From contig NZ_LLWK01000038.1 in the NCBI RefSeq assembly GCF_001529295.1, positions 62,001 through 126,000 on the forward strand: DNA of 64,000 nt, given 5' to 3'. The notes under the pieces were generated by a model. The model searched no databases, was not told the DNA's origin, and saw only the letters and a program-made list of their open reading frames with translations. Of this stretch, positions 52,719 to 60,452 are shown piece by piece (the stretch's first letter is position 1; each line of letters opens with the position of its first letter). Position numbers and translations under genes: made by a program. The stretch comes from Flavobacterium sp. TAB 87 (GTDB taxonomy: Bacteria; Bacteroidota; Bacteroidia; Flavobacteriales; Flavobacteriaceae).

Positions 52719-54620
52719 ATGAAAAGAATATTAATTACAACATTGATACTGATGAGTTTAAGCGCCACAGCACAAAACGTGATGACTCCAAAATTGCTAT
52801 GGGAATTAGGAAGAGTTTCAGCTTTGGGAATTACAAAAGATGGAAAAAACATCGTTTACAAAGTAACTACTCCTTCAGTTACCGAGAATAAGTCAAATTC
52901 TAAATTTTATACTGTCCCCGTAAACGGAGGAAATGCAATTGAAGTGAAAGAGTATAAAACACTTTTGACGGATAAAAATATTTCGGCAAACGGCAAATAC
53001 ATCGTTTATGATAAAGCAGTAAAAATTGACAAAGTTTTAGGAAAAGACTTTTACACTGATTTAAAAAAATCTGATGTTCAAATTTATGATGGATTAGATT
53101 ACCGCCATTGGGATACTTGGAATGATGGAAACTTTAACCACGTTTTTTATAGAGAAAACAAAAAAGACGCCAAAGGAATTGACATAATGCCAGGTGAAAA
53201 TTTTGATTCTCCGCAAAAACCTTTCGGTGGAGATGAAGATTACATTTGGTCTCCAGACAGCAAATCGATTTTATATGTGTCTAAGAAAAAAGCGGGTACA
53301 GCCTATGCTATTTCTACTAATACCGATATTTACGAGTACAACTTAGAGACTAAAAAGACAACCAATAGAACCGAAGCTAATTTGGGTTATGATATGGCAC
53401 CACAATTTTCTCCTGAAGGAAATTTGTCTTATCTACAAATGAAACGTGACGGTTACGAAGCCGATAAAAACGATATTATTGTCGATTATAAAGGAGCAAA
53501 AACCAACTTGACCGCCAATTGGGACGGAACGGTAGATGGTTTTATGTGGAGCAAAGACAGTAAAAACGTCTACTTTGTTGCTCCAATTGACGGAACCAAA
53601 CAATTGTTTGTGGTTAATTATCCTGGTTTAACTAAAATAATGCCTCGTGTAGAACAAATTACAAGAGGAGAATTTGATGTGAGCTCTATTGTTGGTTTTG
53701 TAGACAATTCGGTTATTGTAACCCGTCAAGATATGAATCATGCGGATGAGATTTTTTCTTATAATTTAAATAAAAATACGTGGAAGCAACTTAGCAATGT
53801 CAATACTAAAACCTACGATTCACTTGCTTTAAGCAAAACCGAGAAACGCTACGTAACGACAACTGACGGTAAAAAAATGTTAGTTTGGGTTATTTTACCT
53901 CCAAACTTTGATGCGACTAAAAAATATCCAACCTTGTTGTATTGTCAAGGTGGACCTCAAAGTGCCTTAACCCAATTCTACTCTTTCCGTTGGAACTTTC
54001 AATTGATGGCAGCAAACGGTTATATAGTTGTTGCACCAAATCGCCGAGGAATGCCGGGTCATGGTGTAGAATGGAATGAGCAAATTAGTAAGGATTGGGG
54101 CGGTCAAGTAATGGATGATTATTTATCAGCTATTGATGCCGTTTCAAAAGAATCGTATGTTGACAAAGATCGTTTGGGCTGTATTGGCGCCAGCTACGGT
54201 GGTTATTCTGCTTTTTATTTAGCTGGAATTCACAACAACCGATTTAAAACATTTATAGCACACGATGGTGTTTTTAATACGCAAAGCATGTTTGGCACTA
54301 CCGAAGAAGTCTTTTTTAACAATTGGGATTTTGGTGGCGCTTATTGGGAAAAAGACAATGCAATCGCTCAAAAAACGTACACTACTTTTAATCCAGCGAC
54401 GCATGTAGATAAATGGAATGCTCCAATATTAATTTTTCAAGGAGGACTTGATTTCCGTGTACCAATTGGTCAAGGACAAGAGGCTTTCCAGGCAGCACAA
54501 CTTCGCGGAATCAAAAGTAGATTTGTGTATTTTCCTGAAGAAAATCACTGGGTATTGAAACCTCAAAACGCACAAGTTTGGCAAGGTGAGTTTTTTAAAT
54601 GGTTAAAAGAAACCTTGTAA
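52719..54620 (+). CDS. S9 family prolyl-oligopeptidase-type peptidase
   Basis: A 633-residue secreted serine peptidase. Signal peptide 1-19 (SLSATA-Q), an N-terminal beta-propeller of WD-like repeats (25-370, for example DEDYIWSPDSKSILYVS), then an alpha/beta-hydrolase domain with catalytic Ser in LGCIGASYGGYSAFY, Asp in FQGGLDFRVP and His in ENHWVLKP. It belongs to the acylaminoacyl-peptidase/DPP subfamily, probably cleaving short peptides in the periplasm or at the surface. A terminator follows directly. Confidence 0.93.
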   Translation: MKRILITTLILMSLSATAQNVMTPKLLWELGRVSALGITKDGKNIVYKVTTPSVTENKSNSKFYTVPVNGGNAIEVKEYKTLLTDKNISANGKYIVYDKAVKIDKVLGKDFYTDLKKSDVQIYDGLDYRHWDTWNDGNFNHVFYRENKKDAKGIDIMPGENFDSPQKPFGGDEDYIWSPDSKSILYVSKKKAGTAYAISTNTDIYEYNLETKKTTNRTEANLGYDMAPQFSPEGNLSYLQMKRDGYEADKNDIIVDYKGAKTNLTANWDGTVDGFMWSKDSKNVYFVAPIDGTKQLFVVNYPGLTKIMPRVEQITRGEFDVSSIVGFVDNSVIVTRQDMNHADEIFSYNLNKNTWKQLSNVNTKTYDSLALSKTEKRYVTTTDGKKMLVWVILPPNFDATKKYPTLLYCQGGPQSALTQFYSFRWNFQLMAANGYIVVAPNRRGMPGHGVEWNEQISKDWGGQVMDDYLSAIDAVSKESYVDKDRLGCIGASYGGYSAFYLAGIHNNRFKTFIAHDGVFNTQSMFGTTEEVFFNNWDFGGAYWEKDNAIAQKTYTTFNPATHVDKWNAPILIFQGGLDFRVPIGQGQEAFQAAQLRGIKSRFVYFPEENHWVLKPQNAQVWQGEFFKWLKETL

Positions 54621-54647
54621 AATAAAGTATTAGTATTACATTTATTT

Positions 54648-54690
54648 AGCCACAGTTTCGTTAATAGCAACAATACTGTGGCTAATTTTT
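54648..54690 (+). terminator. Rho-independent terminator after the S9 peptidase gene
   Basis: AGCCACAGT (54648-54656) pairs perfectly with ACTGTGGCT (54675-54683), followed by a T-rich tract. It contains the GTG at 54678 that opens the next frame, so the kinase gene starts later, at the ATG at 54696. Confidence 0.85.
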
Positions 54691-54695
54691 ATATT

Positions 54696-57128
54696 ATGAG
54701 TTCAAAAAATAGTTACATTCCCGTTAAAGTTTTTATCAGCTACATTGCACTTGCGGCTTTGGTAGTAAGTGTTGGTTGGATTTTATATACTGAGAATGTA
54801 GTATATTCTAAGATTGAAAATAAAATTGCCTTTGAAAAAAGTAAAGTGCTCCGGGTGAGTAAACTTTTTTCGAATGTATATAAAACCGAAAGTTTAGCTA
54901 GAAAGACCATCCAATCCAATTCTGAAACTGATTTTCAAGATTATCTTAGACAGACTGATTCTTTACAAATCGGAATTGATTCTTTAAAAAGAGACGTTTC
55001 TAGTCAATATCAAATAAAGTTGCTAGACAGTGTAACCATTTTATTAACAGAGAAAACACAAAACATTCGGCAGCTCAAAGAAATAAAAAATAAAACCACC
55101 GACGAAGCTTCGGTAACGGATGCCATTCAAGAATTAACGCAACTCGAGTTTTCGCTTCGCAAACTACAACTGAGCGATTTTACCAAAGAACCAGATCAGC
55201 TCGGCAGTTACCAACGCAATGTTTTGCAGCGTTATGTCGATTATCTTAACCAAAATATTCCCGACGACAGTACCAATACCTTAACAAAAAAGGCAACCGA
55301 TTCTATTTTATCAGCTTCTAAACGTTTGCTTAGCAAAGTTAAAGTTGAGACCGAGAAGAAAAAAGAATCATTAAGTGTACAAGAGAATAAGTTGCTTACC
55401 AATGAAATCTTAATTTCAGATCAACTGCGAAAAGTACTTCGAATAATTGAAAGTGAGATCATTGTATACTCTATTAAAAACAATACCGAAAAAGAAAAGT
55501 CCCTTAAACGAATCAATGAAATTGTTACGTATGCTGCTATTGCCGGATTGTTGCTTACCATTTTCTTTTCTGTTTTAATTACCAGCGATCTCTCCAAAAC
55601 GCAATCCTATAAAAAACAATTAGAGCTTGCTAATTTTAAAACCCGCAATTTACTGCGAAGTCGCGAGCAACTTATTTCCACAGTAAGTCACGATTTAAAA
55701 ACGCCATTAAGCACGATTGTTGGTTATACCGAATTATTAGGCCATTCTGATTTAACAACAAAACAAACTTACTATACCACCAACATTAAGAATTCGTCTG
55801 AATATATTTCGCGACTAGTTCAAGATTTATTAGATTTTTCGCAAATAGAAGCGGGTAAAATTGCTATTGAAGAAATTTCGTTTCAGCTAGATGAAACCAT
55901 CACTGAGGTGGCGAAAAACGTACAATCGGTTCATAAACAAAAAGAGATCGAACTAATTATTTCTATCGCTGAACAGTTAAAAAACCCTATTATTGGAGAT
56001 CCTTTTCGATTGAAGCAAGTGTTGATTAATATTATTGGAAATGCCTACAAGTTTACAACCACTGGTTTTATAAAAATAAGTGCAACTATTTCTGCAAATG
56101 AACGAATTGCCTTTATAACTATTCAGGATTCAGGAATTGGAATTGCCAAGGAAAGCCAAGAATTGGTATTCGAAGAATTTGCGCAAGCCAATGAAACTAT
56201 TGAGAAAAAATATGGAGGAACTGGTCTCGGATTGGCAATTTCAAAAAAAATAACCACACTTTTAGGTGGCGAACTGTATTTAAAAAATAGCTCTGAAAAA
56301 GGAAGTTGCTTTGAAATTCGCTTACCACTGGTTTTTGATACACCAACCAACGAGATTAAAATAAGTCCAGTTGTTTTTAAAACAACGCATCAAAACAAAA
56401 CAATTGTGGTTGTAGATGATGATACGGACTTATTAGGACTTTCAACCGAAGTTTTAAAACAACGTTTTAACATTATTCCTTTTTCGAACTCAGAAACTGC
56501 GTTACAATTTATGCGCTCTAATGCTTTTGATCTTTTAATTACCGACATCCAAATGCCTATTATGGATGGTTTTAAATTGGCAGCGGCTCTGCAAAATGAC
56601 AAAAAAAGTAAGTATGCTAATCAGCCGCTTATTGCCGTTACAGGCCGTGCTGATTTAAGTGATGACGTATACCAAAAAGCTGGTTTTACTACGGTAATCA
56701 AAAAGCCGTTTTCTCCGAATATTCTACTACAAACGATTGACGCCTTGTTGTACAAAACTTCATTGCCCATTCAAATAAAAGAAGAGTTTAAGTCTAAAGC
56801 AACCGATTTATATTCTCTGCATTCACTTGAATTGTTTTTAAATAATGACAGAGAAGCGATCAAAAATGTATTAGAAACTTTTATCACTTCGACCAACTCT
56901 AATTTATTTATACTTCAAAACACTATCGAGTCAATTGAATATGAGAAAATAAAACAAGTTGCCCATAAGATGGCACCGATGTTTAAACAAATTGAAGCGA
57001 TGGAAATTGCAACTATTTTAAATCAATTGGAATTAAATGAGTATTCGAAAGTCGAAATGAAGAAATTATTTTCGCTACTAAAATCAAAAATTAGAGCTTT
57101 ATTCTCTGAACTAGAAAAAGTAATTTAA
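54696..57128 (+). CDS. Hybrid sensor histidine kinase with receiver and HPt domains
   Basis: The 810-residue protein has TM1 (about 12-31), a long helical periplasmic sensor domain (32-276), TM2 (277-296), then a dimerisation domain with phospho-accepting His332 in STVSHDLKTPL. The ATPase follows, with IGNAYKF, DSGIGI and GGTGLGLAIS. A receiver has phospho-acceptor Asp617 in LLITDIQMP, and a C-terminal HPt domain has His at about 757 in QVAHKMAPMF. This is a complete internal phosphorelay, whose last step should pass phosphate to a separate regulator. The stop overlaps that of the convergent NtrC-like regulator gene by 4 bp. Confidence 0.92.
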   Translation: MSSKNSYIPVKVFISYIALAALVVSVGWILYTENVVYSKIENKIAFEKSKVLRVSKLFSNVYKTESLARKTIQSNSETDFQDYLRQTDSLQIGIDSLKRDVSSQYQIKLLDSVTILLTEKTQNIRQLKEIKNKTTDEASVTDAIQELTQLEFSLRKLQLSDFTKEPDQLGSYQRNVLQRYVDYLNQNIPDDSTNTLTKKATDSILSASKRLLSKVKVETEKKKESLSVQENKLLTNEILISDQLRKVLRIIESEIIVYSIKNNTEKEKSLKRINEIVTYAAIAGLLLTIFFSVLITSDLSKTQSYKKQLELANFKTRNLLRSREQLISTVSHDLKTPLSTIVGYTELLGHSDLTTKQTYYTTNIKNSSEYISRLVQDLLDFSQIEAGKIAIEEISFQLDETITEVAKNVQSVHKQKEIELIISIAEQLKNPIIGDPFRLKQVLINIIGNAYKFTTTGFIKISATISANERIAFITIQDSGIGIAKESQELVFEEFAQANETIEKKYGGTGLGLAISKKITTLLGGELYLKNSSEKGSCFEIRLPLVFDTPTNEIKISPVVFKTTHQNKTIVVVDDDTDLLGLSTEVLKQRFNIIPFSNSETALQFMRSNAFDLLITDIQMPIMDGFKLAAALQNDKKSKYANQPLIAVTGRADLSDDVYQKAGFTTVIKKPFSPNILLQTIDALLYKTSLPIQIKEEFKSKATDLYSLHSLELFLNNDREAIKNVLETFITSTNSNLFILQNTIESIEYEKIKQVAHKMAPMFKQIEAMEIATILNQLELNEYSKVEMKKLFSLLKSKIRALFSELEKVI

Positions 57129-58462
57129 GTGATGTCGTACAATTTGAGTTTATTGTATAAAGTTTTACGTGTTATTTTTAACAATTTTGCTGCTTCTGAT
57201 TTATTGTTTTGTGTCTTAATCAAAGCATATTCAATGGCTTCTTTTTCATTTTCTGATAAAGAAAGTGAATCTGTTTTACTTTCTTGCTTCTGAAAAAATT
57301 CAGCTGGTAAAACCGTTGCTTCAATAAAATCGCCTTGCGTTAGTAACGTCGAGCGTTTTACACAGTTTTGCAATTCACGTAAATTTCCGGGCCATGAATA
57401 ATTTTGAAAAATAGTGACAACTTCTTTCGAAAAACCAATAACCTCTTTATTTAGTTGTTCATTTGCTTTCTCTAAAAAGAATTCTGCAAAAATCATTAAA
57501 TCTTCGTCTCGCTCTGAAAGCGCCGGCGAATGAATCGAGAATTCGTTTATTCTGTGATATAAATCTTCTCTGAATTCACCATTTTTAACTGCTTCACGCA
57601 AATCTTCGTTGGTAGCCGTTATAATACGAATATCAACATCTAATTCTTTATTGCTCCCAACAGGCTTTATTTTTCGCTCTTGCAAAGCACGCAACAACTG
57701 AATTTGATTTTCATAAGATAAGTTACCTATTTCATCCAAAAAGATAGTTCCTCCATTCGCTGCTTCAAAATAACCCATTTTATCAGTAATAGCCCCAGTA
57801 AAAGATCCTTTTAAGTGACCGAAAAATTCACTTGCAGCCAATTCTTTTGGAATTGCGCCACAATCAACTGCGATAAAATTTTCGCTTTTTCGATTGCTTT
57901 GTTGATGAATACTTTTTGCAATAATCTCTTTTCCCGTTCCACTTTCGCCAATTATTAAAACGGACATATCAGTAGGGCTAACCAATTGAATGTGCTGCGC
58001 TAATTTTTTAGATTCAGTTGAGATTCCCTGAACATATTCGCTCGATCCTTTCGTTTTCTTAGCAGGTTTTGGAAGTTCCTTTTTTGGCGCTACAACTTTT
58101 GTTTCAATTTGCAGAGCGTTGCTAATAACCAGCAAAACCTCATCGGGGTTGAAAGGTTTCGAAATATAATCGGAAGCTCCATTTTTTATAGCTTTAACCG
58201 CAGTGTTAACATCAGAATAACCTGTCATTAAAACGACCGGTATCTCTGAATTTAATTTTTTAAACTCATTCAACAAATTAATTCCGTCCGCATCTGGTAA
58301 TCGCAAGTCGGTTAAAATTAAGTCGAATGTTTCGTTTTGAATCGCTACTCTAGCATCAGCTGCAGAAAAAGAAGTAGTTACTTCGTAACTATTTTTGATC
58401 AGAAATTTTTCTAATAGTTTACAGAAGGAAATATCATCTTCAATAATTAAAATCTTGGGCAT
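57125..58462 (-). CDS. NtrC-family sigma-54-dependent response regulator
   Basis: A 445-residue activator. Receiver domain (1-120) with phospho-acceptor Asp52 in LTDLRLPDADG; AAA+ domain (about 145-380) with Walker A GESGTGKE, sigma-54 loop GSFTGA (usually GAFTGA), and Walker B GGTIFLDEIGNL; C-terminal Fis-type helix-turn-helix (NKSEAAKLLKITRKTLYNKL). Phosphorylated, it should drive ATP-dependent opening of sigma-54 promoters. The convergent hybrid kinase with an HPt domain is the likely phosphodonor. A candidate sigma-54 promoter lies before the PepSY-like array 1.8 kb away. Confidence 0.93.
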   Translation of the reverse strand: MPKILIIEDDISFCKLLEKFLIKNSYEVTTSFSAADARVAIQNETFDLILTDLRLPDADGINLLNEFKKLNSEIPVVLMTGYSDVNTAVKAIKNGASDYISKPFNPDEVLLVISNALQIETKVVAPKKELPKPAKKTKGSSEYVQGISTESKKLAQHIQLVSPTDMSVLIIGESGTGKEIIAKSIHQQSNRKSENFIAVDCGAIPKELAASEFFGHLKGSFTGAITDKMGYFEAANGGTIFLDEIGNLSYENQIQLLRALQERKIKPVGSNKELDVDIRIITATNEDLREAVKNGEFREDLYHRINEFSIHSPALSERDEDLMIFAEFFLEKANEQLNKEVIGFSKEVVTIFQNYSWPGNLRELQNCVKRSTLLTQGDFIEATVLPAEFFQKQESKTDSLSLSENEKEAIEYALIKTQNNKSEAAKLLKITRKTLYNKLKLYDIT

Positions 58463-58524
58463 TGGTCTAGGTGCTTTTTACGCTAAATTAAGGCTAAAAT
58501 TATTGTAATGTCATAATATTATGC

Positions 58525-58557
58525 AAAAAAAAGAGACTGCATATAGCAGCCTCTTTT
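58525..58557 (-). terminator. Terminator of the PepSY-like array
   Basis: AAAAGAG-CTGC (58529-58540) pairs with GCAG-CTCTTTT (58546-58557) with one mismatch. On the minus strand it is followed by a T run, ending the array whose last gene stops at 58584. Confidence 0.85.
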
Positions 58558-58583
58558 CCAAAACATAAACTTAATCCACCTAA

Positions 58584-58877
58584 TTATATTTTTAACCAAT
58601 TGCCAGCGACAGCTGCGTAAACAGTAGCCTTCTGGTCTTCGACTTCAATTTCTAATTTGTATTCCTTTTTATCATTCACATACGCTTTTACCAACTTTGC
58701 AGAAGGATACGCTTTGCTCAAGGCTGTTTGCACAAGAACTGGAACCGATTCAGGAGACACTTCTATATAATCGTCTTGAGCAATTTTAGACAGTTCGATT
58801 ACACTATATGTCGCTACCGAAGCATAGGTTGTTAAACCTACCAAAACGAAGGTAATCGCTAAGGTTAATCTTTTCAT
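58584..58877 (-). CDS. Secreted PepSY-like protein, array copy 5
   Basis: A 97-residue exported protein with a signal peptide (1-21, GLTTYASVA) and one PepSY-like domain (VPVLVQTALSKAYPSAKLVKAYV ... YKLEIEVEDQKATVYAAVAGNWLKI). It is the most divergent copy. The start is the ATG at 58877, preceded by GTG; only 5 bp separate it from the stop of copy 4, so the two are translated together. As in the other copies, the pattern VPxxVxxAxxxxYPxAxLxKAYxNxxKEYKL fits the beta-lactamase-inhibitor-like/PepSY-like family (Pfam PF11396). Function unknown. Confidence 0.8.
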   Translation of the reverse strand: MKRLTLAITFVLVGLTTYASVATYSVIELSKIAQDDYIEVSPESVPVLVQTALSKAYPSAKLVKAYVNDKKEYKLEIEVEDQKATVYAAVAGNWLKI

Positions 58878-58882
58878 CACCG

Positions 58883-59179
58883 TTACTTTTTGATGATTTT
58901 ACCTTCGGCATCTGTAAACACGGTATAACTTTTTTCGCCCATAGCAATTTCTAGTTTATACTCTTTATTTTCGTTACTATACGCCTTTAGCAATTTAGCC
59001 CCAGGAAAAGAATTTCCAATCGTTGCTGTAACCGCTGCAGGAACTGCATCTATCGCTATTTCAGTGAATCCATCTTGCATAATCTCAATTCCGTTCGTAC
59101 CAATTATTGGTACCAGTGGAGTTGCAAATGTGCTCATTGTTCCTAATAAAATAGCTGCTGAGAAGATTAATTTTTTCAT
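58883..59179 (-). CDS. Secreted PepSY-like protein, array copy 4
   Basis: 98 residues with a signal peptide (MKKLIFSAAILLGTMSTFA) and one PepSY-like domain (VPAAVTATIGNSFPGAKLLKAYSNENKEYKLEIAMGEK). Unlike copies 1-3, the tail reads FTDAEGKIIKK without the Trp. It lies 41 bp after copy 3 and 5 bp before copy 5. Confidence 0.82.
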   Translation of the reverse strand: MKKLIFSAAILLGTMSTFATPLVPIIGTNGIEIMQDGFTEIAIDAVPAAVTATIGNSFPGAKLLKAYSNENKEYKLEIAMGEKSYTVFTDAEGKIIKK

Positions 59180-59220
59180 GATATTATATATTTAGTTATT
59201 GACAACTCAAGAGTTATGGC

Positions 59221-59517
59221 TTATTTTTGAATCCAGTTTCCTGTTTCATCTGCAAATAAATTTCCTTCTTTATCTCCTACTTTAACGTCAAGTTTGTATT
59301 CTTTATTTTCGTTAACATAGGCTTTAGTAAGAACTGCATCTGGATACGCTTTTTTTAGTGCATCAATAATGGCTGCTGGAACTTCTTCTACTTTAATTTC
59401 AGTGTAATCATCAGCAATAATTACTGATTTTACAATTGGATTTACATTTGAAGCTGTTGCTGTAATTGTTGACAAACTCCCTAATATTATTGCTGCTGAT
59501 AAGATTAATTTTTTCAT
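59221..59517 (-). CDS. Secreted PepSY-like protein, array copy 3
   Basis: 98 residues: signal peptide (1-22, cleaved near TATAS) and a PepSY-like domain with VPAAIIDALKKAYPDAVLTK and a tail ending GNWIQK. It is closer to copy 1 than to copy 2 in the domain, while its signal peptide is nearly that of copy 2, which suggests duplication with exchange between copies. Confidence 0.85.
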   Translation of the reverse strand: MKKLILSAAIILGSLSTITATASNVNPIVKSVIIADDYTEIKVEEVPAAIIDALKKAYPDAVLTKAYVNENKEYKLDVKVGDKEGNLFADETGNWIQK

Positions 59518-59559
59518 AGTGTGTATATTTAATTTGTTATATAATTGAATGTTCTAGTG

Positions 59560-59856
59560 TTATTTTTGAATCCATTTACCGCTTTCGTCTGCGTATAAAA
59601 ACCCTTCTTTGTCTCCAATTTTAACCTCAATTTTATATTCCTTAGTTTCGTTGACGAACGCTTTATTTATTATTCCTTCTGGGTAAGCTGCTTTAAAAGC
59701 CTCGGTAATTGCAGCAGGTACTTCAGTTACTTTAATTTCTGTGTATTCATCAGCAATTATCACTGAATTTACAATCGGATTCACATTTGTTGCTGTTGCT
59801 GTAAATGTTGACAAACCTCCTAATATAATTGCTGCTGATAAGATTAACTTTTTCAT
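59560..59856 (-). CDS. Secreted PepSY-like protein, array copy 2
   Basis: 98 residues with a signal peptide nearly identical to that of copy 3 and a PepSY-like domain with VPAAITEAFKAAYPEGIINKAF ... YKIEVKIGDKEGFLYADESG and the tail GKWIQK. Gaps of 42 bp to both neighbours indicate a regular tandem unit of about 339 bp. Confidence 0.85.
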   Translation of the reverse strand: MKKLILSAAIILGGLSTFTATATNVNPIVNSVIIADEYTEIKVTEVPAAITEAFKAAYPEGIINKAFVNETKEYKIEVKIGDKEGFLYADESGKWIQK

Positions 59857-59898
59857 AGTGTGTGTATTTAATATGTTATTTGTTTGATTGCTTTTTAA

Positions 59899-60195
59899 TT
59901 ATTCCTGAATCCAATTTCCACTTTCGTCTGCAAATAAAGAACCTTCTTTATCACCGACTTTCAGATCTAATTTGTATTGTTTGCTTTCATTGATGTATGC
60001 TTTTGTAAGAACTGCGTCTGGATATGCTTTTTTTAATGCTTCAGTAATTGCAGCTGGCAATTCTTCGATCTTAATCTCTGTATATTCATCAGCAATCGTT
60101 ACTGACTTTACTGTAGGATTTACTGTTGATGCTGATGCTGTAATCGTTGATAAACTTCCTAAAACGATTGCTGCTGATAAGATTAACTTTTTCAT
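59899..60195 (-). CDS. Secreted PepSY-like protein, array copy 1 (promoter-proximal)
   Basis: The first gene of the array: 98 residues, signal peptide (cleaved near ITASAS) and a PepSY-like domain with LPAAITEALKKAYPDAVLTKAYI and the tail SGNWIQE. The domain is nearly the same as that of copy 3. A candidate sigma-54 promoter ends about 50 bp upstream, and paired repeats lie about 120 bp further. PepSY-like domains occur in periplasmic proteins of Bacteroidota, often beside two-component systems; a binding or signal-modulating role in the periplasm is inference. Confidence 0.85.
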   Translation of the reverse strand: MKKLILSAAIVLGSLSTITASASTVNPTVKSVTIADEYTEIKIEELPAAITEALKKAYPDAVLTKAYINESKQYKLDLKVGDKEGSLFADESGNWIQE

Positions 60196-60243
60196 AATGA
60201 TATGTTTTTAATATTTGATAGTCTTGTTTTACACTTCAGACAA

Positions 60244-60259
60244 TGAAATAACTGTGCCT
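60244..60259 (-). promoter_or_regulatory. Candidate sigma-54 (-24/-12) promoter of the array
   Basis: Read on the minus strand, the sequence AGGCACAGTTATTTCA aligns with TGGCACGNNNNTTGCW. The -24 GG and following CAC are perfect, the 10-bp spacing to the -12 element is exact, and the -12 element reads TTTC instead of TTGC. Transcription would start near 60233, 38 bp before the first ATG. No TAnnTTTG box is present in this region. The mismatch at the -12 G lowers confidence. Confidence 0.45.
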
Positions 60260-60337
60260 ATAAATTAATTTTTCTAGCTCCATGTCTAAATTACTGATTG
60301 TCAATTGATTGCTTTATTTATTGAAAATTGAACTGAC

Positions 60338-60373
60338 ACACAAAACTGTGTAATAACCACATACGCTGTGTAG
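60338..60373. promoter_or_regulatory. Candidate upstream activator sites of the array
   Basis: Two adjacent inverted repeats, ACACA-N4-TGTGT (60338-60351) and CACA-N5-TGTG (60358-60370), also carry CTGTGTA as direct repeats 20 bp apart (60346 and 60366). They centre about 120 bp upstream of the predicted start of transcription, where enhancer sites of NtrC-type activators usually lie. Binding is inferred. Confidence 0.45.
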
Positions 60374-60407
60374 TTTTTATACACTTCTTAAAAAAAAGCA
60401 CAAAAAA

Positions 60408-60430
60408 AAGCCGCACTACTGTGCGGCTTT
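60408..60430 (-). terminator. Terminator after accC
   Basis: A perfect 10-bp stem, AAAGCCGCAC paired with GTGCGGCTTT around TACT. On the minus strand it is followed by a long T run, ending the accC transcript. Confidence 0.92.
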
Positions 60431-60452
60431 GTCATAAAAAATAATAAAAATA

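Larger units (their letters stand above)
58584..60195 (-). repeat. Five-gene tandem array of PepSY-like paralogues
   Basis: Five genes of 97-98 codons follow one another on the minus strand with gaps of 42, 42, 41 and 5 bp. Copies 1-3 form a regular 339-bp repeat. No internal terminator is seen; one terminator follows the last copy. The array lies directly upstream of the NtrC-like regulator gene on the same strand. Confidence 0.9.
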
